This document shows positions 8,228 through 17,104 of a stretch of DNA of 64,000 nt, in pieces. Numbering within the stretch: position 1 is the first letter of the stretch; each line of letters opens with the position of its first letter. Both the position numbers and the translations under genes were made by a program. Source of the DNA: Ralstonia pickettii DTP0602. Lineage in GTDB: Bacteria > Pseudomonadota > Gammaproteobacteria > Burkholderiales > Burkholderiaceae. The stretch covers positions 1,984,001 through 2,048,000 of the forward strand of contig CP006667.1 of the NCBI GenBank assembly GCA_000471925.1, written 5' to 3'. Below the pieces are notes generated by a model, which had not been told where the DNA came from, searched no databases, and saw only the letters and a program-made list of their open reading frames with translations.

Positions 8228-9574
8228 ATGGCTTCCACCATCATCGACTCGCGCATCTTTGGCGACATGTTCAGCGACGTGCGCATGCGCGAGGTGTGGT
8301 CCGACGAAAACCGAACCGCGAAGTACCTGGACATTGAACGTGCGCTGGCAAAGGTGCAGGGTGAGCTTGGCATCATCCCGAAGGAAGCGGCCGACGAGAT
8401 CGTCCGGAACTGTGAGCTCTCGCAGATAGACTGGGTGAAGCTCAAGGCCAAGACCGAGCAGATCGGTTATCCGATCATTGCGGTGGTCAACCAGATCAAT
8501 GAAAACTGCCGGGACGGACTCGGCGAGTTCTGCCACTGGGGCGCCACTACCCAGGACATTACCGACACCGCGGCAGTGTTGCAGATGCGCGAGGGGCTCG
8601 CACTTATCGAATCGGATCTCGACGAGATCGCCGACGCGCTCGCAACGCTGGCGAAGAAGTATCGCGACACGCCGGTGATTGGCCGGTCCAACCTGCAGCA
8701 GGCCACGCCCATTACCTTTGGCTATAAGATGGCCAGCATTCTCGCCGGGATCGATCGCCATCGCGAGCGGCTGCAGCAACTTAAGCCGCGTGTGCTGATG
8801 GGGGAGTTTGGTGGGGCGTCAGGTACGTTGTCCTCGCTGCAGACGGGCGCCATGGAAACACAGGCGGAGCTGATGAAGGAGCTGGGGCTGGCGCAACCGC
8901 TGATTTCCTGGCACACGGTGCGCGATACTATCGCCGAAGTCGGGGCCTTTCTCGGACTCGTCGGCGGCTCCCTCGGCAAGATCGCCATGGACGTAAAGCT
9001 GATGATGCAGACGGAGGTCGCGGAGGTGTTCGAGCCATTCGCGCCGGGGCGCGGCTCTTCGTCAACCATGCCGCAGAAGCGCAATCCGATCTCGTGTCTG
9101 TACATCCACGCCAACATCTCGGTGGCGCGACAGCACGCGGCTGCCCTGATGGACGCCATGGTCGCCGACCACGAGCGTTCCACCGGGCCGTGGGAGATCG
9201 AATGGGTATCGCTGCCAGAGATCTTCTGCCTGATTTCCGGCGCCTTGAAGCAGGCGAAGTTCGTGTTGCAGGGATTGGAGGTCGACGCCGATCGCATGCG
9301 GGCAAATATAGACATCACGCACGGGCTGGTGATGTCCGAGGCGGTAATGATGGGTCTCGGGCCGTACATTGGCCGCGAGTACGCGCATGATCTCGTCTAT
9401 GACCTTTGCCGCGAGGCCATCACCGGCAACCGGCAGCTGATCGACATTCTCGCGGCCCATCCCGAAATCAGCCGCCACGTGTCGCGCAACCAACTCGAGG
9501 CGATGTGCGATCCAAGCAACAATTTGGGGCAAGCCGGTGTGATGGTCGACCGGGTGCTGTCGAGCCGGCGCTAG
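8228..9574 (+). CDS. fumarase/aspartase superfamily lyase (adenylosuccinate lyase / carboxymuconate cycloisomerase-like)
   Basis: 448 residues with the superfamily signature GSSSTMPQKRNP at 276-287, the flexible Ser loop that closes over the active site, plus HWGATTQDITDT at 103-114 and GRSNLQQATPITFG near 152. It would work as a cytoplasmic tetramer adding to or eliminating from a fumarate-like group. It is clearly not standard PurB by context: it sits with a hydratase, a CoA-transferase, a PrpF domain and Bug receptors. Carboxymuconate cycloisomerase-like or a C-N or C-O lyase of a branched dicarboxylate are the alternatives. Good GGAGAGG ribosome site. Confidence 0.85.
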   Translation: MASTIIDSRIFGDMFSDVRMREVWSDENRTAKYLDIERALAKVQGELGIIPKEAADEIVRNCELSQIDWVKLKAKTEQIGYPIIAVVNQINENCRDGLGEFCHWGATTQDITDTAAVLQMREGLALIESDLDEIADALATLAKKYRDTPVIGRSNLQQATPITFGYKMASILAGIDRHRERLQQLKPRVLMGEFGGASGTLSSLQTGAMETQAELMKELGLAQPLISWHTVRDTIAEVGAFLGLVGGSLGKIAMDVKLMMQTEVAEVFEPFAPGRGSSSTMPQKRNPISCLYIHANISVARQHAAALMDAMVADHERSTGPWEIEWVSLPEIFCLISGALKQAKFVLQGLEVDADRMRANIDITHGLVMSEAVMMGLGPYIGREYAHDLVYDLCREAITGNRQLIDILAAHPEISRHVSRNQLEAMCDPSNNLGQAGVMVDRVLSSRR

Positions 9575-9869
9575 GTTGCTACCCTTGGAGGTGCGGCCCG
9601 CCCAGGAAGGCGTGGTGGCGCTGGCGCTTACGACCGGCTATTCCTTCAAGACGGCCGTGCGATCTACCTGGCGTCGGTGCGCATTATCCAGCCTGAGCCC
9701 TTCACTGAACTGGCGCCAGCGAGAATTGATGCCGCTGACGCGGACCGGCAGCGGATCGGACACGCTGGTCGCCACGCTGACTGCCATCTCTTAGCCGAAG
9801 CGGTCGAGCAGAGTTTGCCGAAAACGGGACTCGGGGCCAGCCCCGCGGCAAACTGCAGCATCGCCACCG
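9575..9869. other. intergenic, possible gene remnant
   Basis: Nearly 300 bp between convergent lyase and LysR genes. One plus frame near 9638-9850 reads LFLQDGRAIYLASVRIIQPE without stops and looks protein-like, but I cannot place it in a family and it has no start of its own. No terminator-type hairpin with a T run was seen. Confidence 0.4.
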
Positions 9870-10799
9870 TTACCCGCCGCGCCGGCGGCCGCCAGCTTTG
9901 CGACGCCCTGACTTTATCTCGCTAAGGAAGTCGTATAACTGCTGCGCTGCAGGCGTCAGGGAGCGGCTCTTGCGACGTATCAGCCCGATCTTGCGCGTAA
10001 CGACAGGGTCGGTCAGCGGAACGCTAACGAGCAGGGGGTGGTCCGGGCCCGGCATGGCGATTGATGGCACCGCGGCGATGCCAAGGCCGGCTTCCACTAA
10101 GCCCAGAGTCGTGGTGACGTGCTGGGTCTCATAGATGCTCTGCGGCAATCCTGACACGTTGGACAGCGCCTGATCCAGGAGCAGGCGGTTGCCGGAGGCC
10201 TTGCTGACCGAGATGTAGTCATATTCGGCGAGGTCTGCCCAAGTCACGTGCCGCCGCTTCGCGATCGGATGATCGCGGCGGCAGGCTGCGACGAACCGTT
10301 CCTCCAGCAAAGGGCTGAACTCGATATCCGGCTCCTGTCCCCCCACGAAGTTGATCCCGAAGTCCGCTTCGCTGCGCGACACCGCTGACAGCACCTCGTT
10401 CGCGCTGGCATCCAGGATTTTGACTCGGATCTTTGGATACTGCGCGTGGTAGCGCGAGATGACCTGCGACAGGAAGTAATAGACCGTGGACGGTACGCAA
10501 GCAATGGTCACTTCTCCCATGCGAGTGGTCGTCACGCCCCGTATGCCAAGCAGCGTCTCGTCCAGTTGGTCGAGTATCTCCTTCACCTTCCGGTCGAACT
10601 CCCGACCGACAGTCGTCAAACTCACACGCCGGGTGGTGCGGTCCAGTAAGCGCACACCCAGCGCCTCTTCAAGCTTGTCGATGCGTCGGCTGAAGGCGGG
10701 CTGGGACACATTGAGGGAGGCGGCCGCCTTGCGGAAACTGTTCAGTTCGGCCACCGCGCGAAATGCCTGCAGATCGTTGAGGTTGAAGTTGATGGTCAT
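9870..10799 (-). CDS. LysR-family transcriptional regulator
   Basis: 309 residues. The N-terminal winged helix-turn-helix (DLQAFRAVAELNSFRKAAAS then LNVSQPAFSRRIDKLEEALG) is followed by the linker helix and the periplasmic-binding-like effector domain from about residue 90. The C-terminus is very basic. It is divergent from the Bug/PrpF-Bug pair at 10945, with a T-N11-A palindrome between them at 10826-10842. By the usual LysR arrangement it probably represses its own gene and activates the divergent operon in response to the transported acid. Confidence 0.93.
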   Translation of the reverse strand: MTINFNLNDLQAFRAVAELNSFRKAAASLNVSQPAFSRRIDKLEEALGVRLLDRTTRRVSLTTVGREFDRKVKEILDQLDETLLGIRGVTTTRMGEVTIACVPSTVYYFLSQVISRYHAQYPKIRVKILDASANEVLSAVSRSEADFGINFVGGQEPDIEFSPLLEERFVAACRRDHPIAKRRHVTWADLAEYDYISVSKASGNRLLLDQALSNVSGLPQSIYETQHVTTTLGLVEAGLGIAAVPSIAMPGPDHPLLVSVPLTDPVVTRKIGLIRRKSRSLTPAAQQLYDFLSEIKSGRRKAGGRRRGG

Positions 10800-10825
10800 C
10801 GGTGTTTTCTCCGTGCATTGTCACT

Positions 10826-10842
10826 GATGCTCAGTGTGCATC
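10826..10842. promoter_or_regulatory. LysR-type operator (T-N11-A palindrome)
   Basis: GATGC, seven bases, GCATC: a perfect 5-bp dyad with T at 10828 and A at 10840 exactly 11 bases apart. It lies in the 145-bp divergent region between the LysR gene and the Bug gene, about 30 bp from the LysR start. Confidence 0.6.
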
Positions 10843-10944
10843 AATTGATCCTAAAAACTCAATTCACTAAATAGCGGGAAACGACGACCATGCGTATGCG
10901 GCCGGGCAGGCCGACGACAGAACGACATTAGACGGAGCAGACAG

Positions 10945-11916
10945 ATGCAATCAACCAAGCGACTTTTCCTCGGCAGCCTTGTCATCGCGGCGGCGCTCGG
11001 GAGTACTGGCGCCCTGGGGGCCTACCCGGAAAAGCGAATCACACTGGTCGTGCCCACTGCGGCGGGAGGCGCCAACGACGCCATGGCGCGCGTGGTCGGC
11101 CAGGCCATGTCGTCGATCCTCAAGCAAACAATCGTGGTGGACAACAAGGCGGGAGCCAACGGGGCAATTGCAAGCGAGTTCGTGATGCGCGCACCCCCCG
11201 ATGGTTACACGCTGCTGCTCGGCTACGTGGCCACGCACGCGATGAATCCCGCGCTGCAGACGCTACGCTATGACCCGGTCAAGGATTTCGTGCCGGTCGG
11301 CATGGTCGGTTCTTCGGCAACCGTGATGGTGGTCAATCCAAGTCTGAAGGCGACCGACGCAAAGACGGTGGTGGCGTTGCTCAAGGCGGCACCGGGGAAG
11401 CTCAGCTACGCCTCTGCCGGCAATGGGACAGCCCCTCACTTTGCGGCCGAAATGTTCAAGCTCTCCACCGGCACAAACATGCTTCATGTGCCCTATAAGG
11501 GATCAGCTCCCGCGATCAACGACACGGTTGCCGGACAGACCCAAGTGATGTTTCCGAGTCTTTTTACCGCGTTGCCGCAGTTGAAGAACGGCAAGCTGAA
11601 GGCCGTTGGCATCGCGGGCAGCAGGCGCTCGGCGCTGATGCCGGACCTGCCGACCTTGAAGGAACAAGGTATCAACGATGTCGACGTCTCACAGTGGTAC
11701 GCCATCTTTGCACCGGCCAACACGCCGGCGCCAGTCGTCGAGGCGCTGAACAAGGCGCTCAATCAGGCGCTTGCCGACAAGAACGTGGCGCAGCGCCTGG
11801 AAGGCCAGGGCGCGGAAGTTACGGCCATGACAACTAGCCAAATGCGCACCTTCATGCAGCAGGAGCAGGTCAAGTGGAAATCGGTGGTTCACGCGGCAAA
11901 GCTGAAGGCGGACTGA
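10945..11916 (+). CDS. Bug-type (TctC) tripartite-transport periplasmic receptor
   Basis: 323 residues. Signal peptide MQSTKRLFLGSLVIAAALGS with cleavage near GALG-AYPEK, then the Bug opening strand RITLVVPTAAGGANDAMARV, the VVDNKAGANG motif, PPDGYTLLLGY, and LHVPYKGSAPAINDTVAG, which frames the ligand carboxylate. Bug receptors bind carboxylates in the periplasm and normally pass them to TctA/TctB membrane proteins. Its stop is followed after one base by the ATG of the PrpF-Bug fusion, so the two are translationally coupled. Its sequence is strikingly close to the Bug half of that fusion, implying tandem duplication. Confidence 0.93.
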   Translation: MQSTKRLFLGSLVIAAALGSTGALGAYPEKRITLVVPTAAGGANDAMARVVGQAMSSILKQTIVVDNKAGANGAIASEFVMRAPPDGYTLLLGYVATHAMNPALQTLRYDPVKDFVPVGMVGSSATVMVVNPSLKATDAKTVVALLKAAPGKLSYASAGNGTAPHFAAEMFKLSTGTNMLHVPYKGSAPAINDTVAGQTQVMFPSLFTALPQLKNGKLKAVGIAGSRRSALMPDLPTLKEQGINDVDVSQWYAIFAPANTPAPVVEALNKALNQALADKNVAQRLEGQGAEVTAMTTSQMRTFMQQEQVKWKSVVHAAKLKAD

Positions 11917-11917
11917 G

Positions 11918-13948
11918 ATGAGCAAGACCATACCTTGCGTGCTGATGCGCGCCGGCACCTCACGCGGGCCGTTCTTCCTGCGGGAATGGCTACCGGAAGG
12001 CGACGAGGCGCGCGACCAGGCGCTGATTGGCGCCATCGGCGCATCGGACCCGCTGCAACTCGATGGCGTCGGCGGTGGCAGTACGCTCAACAGCAAGGTC
12101 GCGATCGTGTCGCGATCCACGCAACCCGGGTGTGACCTGGACTACCTGTTCGCGCAGGTCGGGGTCGGCAACTGCTCGGTGGACACGCGGCCGAACTGCG
12201 GCAATATGCTGTCCGGCGTTGCCCCTTTCGCCATCGAGCAGGGGCTAATCCCTGCCCAGCATGGATCCACCCGCGTGCGCGTTCACAACGTCAATACCGG
12301 CGCCAGGATCGACGTGACGGTACGTACGCCGGGAGGCCGGATCAGCTACGACGGCGACACCCGGATCGATGGCGTCGCCGGCACCGGGGCGCCGATCTTG
12401 CTCGACTTCCTCGACGCGTGGGGCGCCGTGACCGGCAAGGTTTTCCCCACTGGCAACCGCATCGACCTGATCAATGGCATCGAGGTGACCTGCATCGACG
12501 CGGCCATGCCCCTGATGATTGTTCGGGCGCGCGACCTTGGAGTCAGTGGGCGCGAGGCACCGGCCACACTTGACAATGACGCCGCGTTGCTCGAGCGCTT
12601 GGAGGCGCTGCGGTTGCGGGCCGGACAGATGATGGGACTCGGCGATGTTTCCGAGAGCGTCATTCCAAAGCCCGTGCTGGTCAGTCCCGGCGACTCGCCG
12701 GATAGCATCACGTCGCGCTACTTCACGCCGCGCAAATGCCATGCGTCTCATGCCGTCACGGGCGCCATCGGCGTGGCCAGCGCATTCGCATTGCCGGGCA
12801 CGGTGGCGAGTGAATGCCGTCGGCAGCCCGGTCGCCACGCATTGGTGGTCTTACATCCAGCGGGACGGATCGAGGTGGAGGTTGAACTGGAAGGTGAGGG
12901 CGAAGAGGCGATTGTGACCCGTGCAGCACTCGTTCGCACGGCCCGCAAGATCATGGACGGCCAGCTTCACCTGCCAGACTATGTTTTCTCGCGACCAGAG
13001 CAGGTAGGTGAGGCAACTCAGGTATCGCGACCAAAACCCCTTCGGATCATCGTGCCCACGCGCGCCGGCGGTGGCAACGATGCGGTGGCGCACCTCATCG
13101 GCGCGCGGCTTGGGCGACTGCTGGGGCAGGAGGTGGTCATAGACAACCGTGCCGGCGCCAACGGCGGGATAGCCTGTGAGTATGTGGCACGAGCGCTTCC
13201 AGATGGACAGACCCTGTTGCTCGGCTATGTCGGAACCCACGCGATGAATCCCGCGCTCCAGGAAGTCGCGTACGATCCCGTCGGCAGCTTCGCACCGATA
13301 GGGCTGATCGGATCGTCGCCGATACTGCTGGTAGGAAATCCCGCGCAGACGCCGGCCGACCTGTACACACTGATCGCCAGCCTGAAGCATGCGCCACGAA
13401 GCCTCAGATATGCTTCCGCGGGCGACGGGACGCCGCCGCACTTCGCTGCCGAGTTGTTCCAGTTGGCCACCGGCACGTCGATGCGCGGTATCACATTCGA
13501 GGGGGCCGCACCCGCGATCGCATCGACCATCGATGGACGATCCCAGCTCATGTTCTCCAGTCTCCTTACCGCTTATCGGCCGCTGCGCGCGGGCCAGTTG
13601 CATGCACTGGCGGTCGCCGCTCCACAACGCCTTCCCGGCCTGCCAGAGGTGCCGACGCTTGCGGAAGTCGGCGTCGCGGGGATGGAAATGGCGCAGTGGT
13701 ACGCTCTATTCGCGCCTGCAGAAACTCCCGCTACGAAGGTGGATGAACTGAACCACGCTTTGGGTGAAGTTCTGAAGGATCCGGAGGTTAAAGCAGGCTT
13801 CGAGAGCTATGGCGCGGTACCCGAGCCTGGCCGCCCTGAACTGCTTGCCGCACGCGTGGAGGCTGAGTTGGCACGCTGGCGGCGCGTCGTTCGGGAATCG
13901 TCCTTGGCCCCGTCGCCGAACGGCGCTGAGCCATTGCAGCAGTTTTAA
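11918..13948 (+). CDS. PrpF-family isomerase fused in frame to a complete Bug receptor domain
   Basis: A 676-residue two-domain protein. Residues 1-360 are a full PrpF/4-oxalomesaconate-tautomerase-like enzyme: MRAGTSRGPFF at 10-20, Lys60 (STLNSK) and Cys94 (RPNCGNMLSG), 34 apart like the Lys73/Cys107 pair I recall for PrpF, and HASHAVTGAIG at 275-285. After a linker of about ten residues, 371-665 is a whole Bug domain: LRIIVPTRAGGGNDAV, VVIDNRAGANGG, LPDGQTLLLGYVGTHAMNPA, and a normal C-terminus. There is no signal peptide at the protein start or before the Bug half, so this Bug domain should be cytoplasmic. The Bug half resembles the upstream Bug gene closely. Codon use looks uniform across the joint. 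The frame is open throughout. The role of the fused binding domain is unknown. Confidence 0.9.
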   Translation: MSKTIPCVLMRAGTSRGPFFLREWLPEGDEARDQALIGAIGASDPLQLDGVGGGSTLNSKVAIVSRSTQPGCDLDYLFAQVGVGNCSVDTRPNCGNMLSGVAPFAIEQGLIPAQHGSTRVRVHNVNTGARIDVTVRTPGGRISYDGDTRIDGVAGTGAPILLDFLDAWGAVTGKVFPTGNRIDLINGIEVTCIDAAMPLMIVRARDLGVSGREAPATLDNDAALLERLEALRLRAGQMMGLGDVSESVIPKPVLVSPGDSPDSITSRYFTPRKCHASHAVTGAIGVASAFALPGTVASECRRQPGRHALVVLHPAGRIEVEVELEGEGEEAIVTRAALVRTARKIMDGQLHLPDYVFSRPEQVGEATQVSRPKPLRIIVPTRAGGGNDAVAHLIGARLGRLLGQEVVIDNRAGANGGIACEYVARALPDGQTLLLGYVGTHAMNPALQEVAYDPVGSFAPIGLIGSSPILLVGNPAQTPADLYTLIASLKHAPRSLRYASAGDGTPPHFAAELFQLATGTSMRGITFEGAAPAIASTIDGRSQLMFSSLLTAYRPLRAGQLHALAVAAPQRLPGLPEVPTLAEVGVAGMEMAQWYALFAPAETPATKVDELNHALGEVLKDPEVKAGFESYGAVPEPGRPELLAARVEAELARWRRVVRESSLAPSPNGAEPLQQF

Positions 13949-14390
13949 GAGCCGTGCTGATGCGCATGCGCGCGTGGTCGACCCGGCCGATAAGTGTTTC
14001 GGCCGGCAGTACAACGTCACTGGCATTTTCTAATCACATCTTTCCTCGACATGTAACCATGAACGCCGCTCAGTCAGATGGCACCCGCTCGTTTGAAGGA
14101 ATTCCGATGGACCGAGATACTTCGCCTTCAGTGCCACCTTCCGGTGGGGCGTTGCCAGTTGTAGTCAAGCTTCTCCTCCAGCAGGCTGAGGACGATGATC
14201 TCCGGAACGTCGCCTTACTCGGATACAACTGACGCTCCGAACAGATGCGGCAAGAACGTCGCCCCTCTCACCCGCCAACTTCGACCACCGCCGCCCCGAC
14301 CCTTCACAAAAACTGAACACGTCTTAATCACCGTCATCTTTCGTCGCCGCCGGGCTTTGCTTACAGTCGAGCCCACAAGGAGATTCCCCC
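13949..14390. other. intergenic region with a small uncertain ORF
   Basis: About 440 bp before the tcu genes. An ATG at 14059 opens a 57-codon plus-strand frame (to 14232) ending QQAEDDDLRNVALLGYN. It could be the N-terminus of a lost permease, but I cannot support a family. A short hairpin is listed separately. The last 30 bp hold an AAGGAG ribosome site for tcuA. Confidence 0.4.
13983..14006 (+). terminator. hairpin downstream of the PrpF-Bug gene
   Basis: CCGGCCGA, an 8-base loop, TCGGCCGG: a perfect 8-bp GC-rich stem 35 bp after the stop codon. There is no T run after it, so intrinsic termination is uncertain; it may instead protect the 3' end. Confidence 0.4.
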
Positions 14391-15845
14391 ATGAAAGATG
14401 TGCTGGTGATCGGCGGCGGCAATGCCGCGCTGTGCGCCGCGTTGATGGCGCGCGAGGCGGGTGCCTCGGTGCTGCTGCTGGAGGGCTCGCCGCGCGAATG
14501 GCGCGGCGGCAATTCGCAACACACCCGCAACCTGCGCTGCATGCACGAGGCCCCGCAGGATGTGCTGGTCGACGCCTACCCGGAAGAGGAATACTGGCAG
14601 GACCTGCTGAAGGTGACGGGTGGCATCACCAACGAGTATCTGGCGCGCATGACAATCCGTGCATCGTCGCGTTGCCGAGGCTGGATGCGCCGTCATGGCG
14701 TCCATTTTCAGCCGCCGCTGTCTGGCGCGCTGCATGTGGCCCGCACCAATGCCTTCTTCATGGGCGGCGGCAAGGCACTCGTCAACGTCTATTTCCGCAG
14801 TGCCGAGACACTTGGTGTCGAGATCCGCTACGACACCCCGGTTGTTGCCATTGAGCGCGACGGCGACCGTTTCGTCGCGGCCGTGACCGCTACCGGCGAA
14901 CGCATCGAGGCCAGGAGCTGCGTGCTGGGCGCCGGCGGTTTCGAGTCGAACCGGGATTGGCTGCGCGAAGCCTGGGGCCAGAATGAACGCGGCGAGTGGC
15001 CGTCGGACAACTTCCTGATCCGGGGCACGCGCTTCAACCAGGGCGTGCTGCTGCGCCATATGATCGACGCAGGCGCCGACGCGATCGGCGATCCGACCCA
15101 GGCCCATATGGTGGCCATCGACGCACGCGCACCGCTCTATGACGGCGGCATCTGCACGCGGATCGACTGTGTTTCGCTCGGCGTGGTCGTCAATCGCGAC
15201 GGGGAACGCTTCTACGAGTAAGCGCCTCGCTTACTCTACGATGAGGGCGAGGACTTCTGGCCCAAGCGATATGCTATCTGGGGCCGTCTGGTAGCGCAGC
15301 AGCCGGGGCAGATCGGTTTCTCGATCATCGACCAGAAGGCCATCGGCCGCTTCATGCCGCCGGTCTTCCCGGGCACGACCGCCGATACGCTCGACGAACT
15401 GGCGCGCAAGCTCGGCGTGCCGGAAGCCGCCTTCGTGCGAACCGTGGAAGCCTTCAACGCCAAGTGCCGGCCCGGCACGTTCGACCACACGGTGCTGGAC
15501 GATTGCGCCACCGAGGGCATCGCACCGGCCAAGACGCACTGGGCGCGGCCGCTCGACACGCCGCCCTACATCGGCTACGCGCTGCGCCCCGGCGTGACCT
15601 TCACTTACCTGGGCCTCAAGGTCAACGAGCGGGCGCAGGTCCACTTCGATGGCCGGCCGAGCCCGAACCTGTTCGTTGCCGGCGAAATGATGGCCGGCAA
15701 CGTGCTGGGTAAGGGCTATACCGCCGGCGTCGGCATGGCGATCGGCACGGCTTTTGGCCGCATCGCAGGCGTGAGCGCCGCGCGTGCCTGCGGTTTCCGA
15801 CATCTCGATTTCGACATGGAGCAGCCCAATGCCATCGCTCGCTGA
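14391..15845 (+). pseudogene. tcuA: FAD-dependent tricarballylate dehydrogenase TcuA, interrupted by an insertion carrying a stop
   Basis: The 5' part (residues 1-276) has the FAD-binding VLVIGGGNAALCAALMARE and the TcuA-like RGGNSQHTRNLRCMHE. It ends ERFYE-stop at 15219-15221. The same frame continues immediately afterwards through DEGEDFWPKRYAIWGRLVAQ, the rest of the flavoprotein, and GKGYTAGVGMAIGTAFGRIA to 15845. Removing the 24-bp insertion (17-bp palindrome plus 7-bp repeat) would give a seamless 476-residue enzyme, close to the length of known TcuA. It would oxidise tricarballylate to cis-aconitate, passing electrons to TcuB. As it stands, only a 276-residue N-terminal piece, and perhaps a C-terminal piece from ATG 15354, could be made. 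Confidence 0.85.
15211..15241 (+). repeat. 7-bp direct repeat flanking a 17-bp perfect palindrome inside tcuA
   Basis: TCTACGA (15211-15217), then GTAAGCG-CCT-CGCTTAC (15218-15234), then TCTACGA again (15235-15241). The middle is a perfect 7-bp inverted repeat with a 3-base loop. Direct repeat plus joined inverted ends is what imprecise excision of a transposon can leave behind. The insert supplies the TAA that breaks tcuA. Confidence 0.85.
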
Positions 15846-17040
15846 GCTGGTCGATCAGGCTCGTGCCGACGCGCAAGGCGTGGGCGGCACAGACCGACGC
15901 GTGATTCCGATTCATCCCGTATTGCCGCTGACGGCTGCCGAGGGCGAAGTCGCGCGCATCCTGCAGATCTGCAATGCCTGCCGCTATTGCGAAGGCTTCT
16001 GCGCGGTTTTCCCCGCCATGACGCGGCGGCTCGAGTTTGGCCGTGCCGATGTGCACTATATGGCCAACCTCTGCCACAACTGCGGGGCCTGCCTGCATGC
16101 CTGCCAGTACGCGCCGCCGCACGAGTTCGCCGTCAACATCCCGGCAGCGATGGCGGAAGTCCGTGGCCAGACCTACCAGGACTATGCGTGGCCGCTAGCG
16201 CTCGGCAAGCTGTACCGGCGCAATGGCCTCGCCTTGTCGCTGGCCCTTGCGCTCAGCCTGACACTGTTCCTGCTGATGGCTGTGGCGCTTAACGGTACGC
16301 TGTGGGGTGGTCCTGCCACCGGAAATTTCTATGCGCTGTTCCCGCATAACCTGCTGGTGTCGATGTTTGCGCCGGTGTTCGGGTTCGTTGTGCTTGCGCT
16401 GGCAATGGGGGTGCGCAGGTTCTGGCGCGAAGTCACCCCCGCGACCAGCGGTGCGCCAGTGAGCGCGCCGGCGGCGGCGGAGGCCGGTTCCGCCGTACTG
16501 CGGCTGAAATACCTGGACGGCGGTCACGGTGCCGGCTGCAACAATGCCGACGATGGCTTCACGCTTTCGCGCCGACGTTTCCATCACCTGACGTTCTACG
16601 GCTTCCTGCTGTGCTTTGCCGCAACTGCCGTGGCGACGATCTATCACTATGCCTTCGGCTGGCACGCGCCATACGAATTACCGAGCCTGCCCAAGGTGCT
16701 CGGTGCCGTCGGCGGCGTCAGCCTCGCGATCGGCACCGCAGGTCTCGGCTGGCTCAACCTGCAACGTCACTGCTTGCACCTGGCCCACGGCCAGCGGCCG
16801 ATGGACCTCGGCTTCATCGCCTTGCTGTTCCTGACCGCCACCAGCGGCCTGGCGCTGTGGCTGGGCCGCGGCACGCCGGCGATGGCCATCCTGCTATGCC
16901 TGCACCTAGGGGCGGTGATGGCGCTATTCGCCACCCTGCCTTACGGCAAGTTTGCCCACGGCGTTTTTCGCAGTGCCGCGCTGCTGCGCCATGCGGTCGA
17001 GAAACGCCGGCCGAACCCGGTCGGGCTCGGGGCGGACTGA
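15829..17040 (+). CDS. tcuB: TcuB, membrane Fe-S/cytochrome electron-transfer partner of TcuA
   Basis: 403 residues. The N-terminal domain carries two ferredoxin-type clusters: Cys48/51/54/58 ([11 protein letters not shown]) and Cys82/85/88/92 ([11 protein letters not shown]). After a helical linker come about six hydrophobic segments (first near [20 protein letters not shown]) with conserved His residues able to bind haem, as in the CitB/TcuB family. It reoxidises the TcuA flavin and feeds the quinone pool from the inner membrane. The ATG at 15829 overlaps the end of tcuA by 17 bp, which indicates coupling; the longer open frame upstream is not family-like. With tcuA broken its role in tricarballylate use is doubtful. 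Confidence 0.88.
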   Translation: MPSLAELVDQARADAQGVGGTDRRVIPIHPVLPLTAAEGEVARILQICNACRYCEGFCAVFPAMTRRLEFGRADVHYMANLCHNCGACLHACQYAPPHEFAVNIPAAMAEVRGQTYQDYAWPLALGKLYRRNGLALSLALALSLTLFLLMAVALNGTLWGGPATGNFYALFPHNLLVSMFAPVFGFVVLALAMGVRRFWREVTPATSGAPVSAPAAAEAGSAVLRLKYLDGGHGAGCNNADDGFTLSRRRFHHLTFYGFLLCFAATAVATIYHYAFGWHAPYELPSLPKVLGAVGGVSLAIGTAGLGWLNLQRHCLHLAHGQRPMDLGFIALLFLTATSGLALWLGRGTPAMAILLCLHLGAVMALFATLPYGKFAHGVFRSAALLRHAVEKRRPNPVGLGAD

Positions 17041-17104
17041 TCGCCCGGCCGGCCATTGGCCAATTCTCACGCCCTTCCAGAATGACAATACGGAGACCGA
17101 TTCG

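Noticed and set aside
13013..13030. PrpF-Bug joint as a sequencing artefact (lost stop between two genes)
   Set aside because: The frame is open with sensible residues on both sides and there is no homopolymer at the joint. A single-base error would shift the frame, so one substitution of a stop would be required, which cannot be excluded but is not suggested by the sequence.
14059..14232. 57-codon ORF before tcuA as a possible permease N-terminus
   Set aside because: The ending resembles the DD-LGY start of amino-acid permeases only loosely, and nothing downstream continues it.
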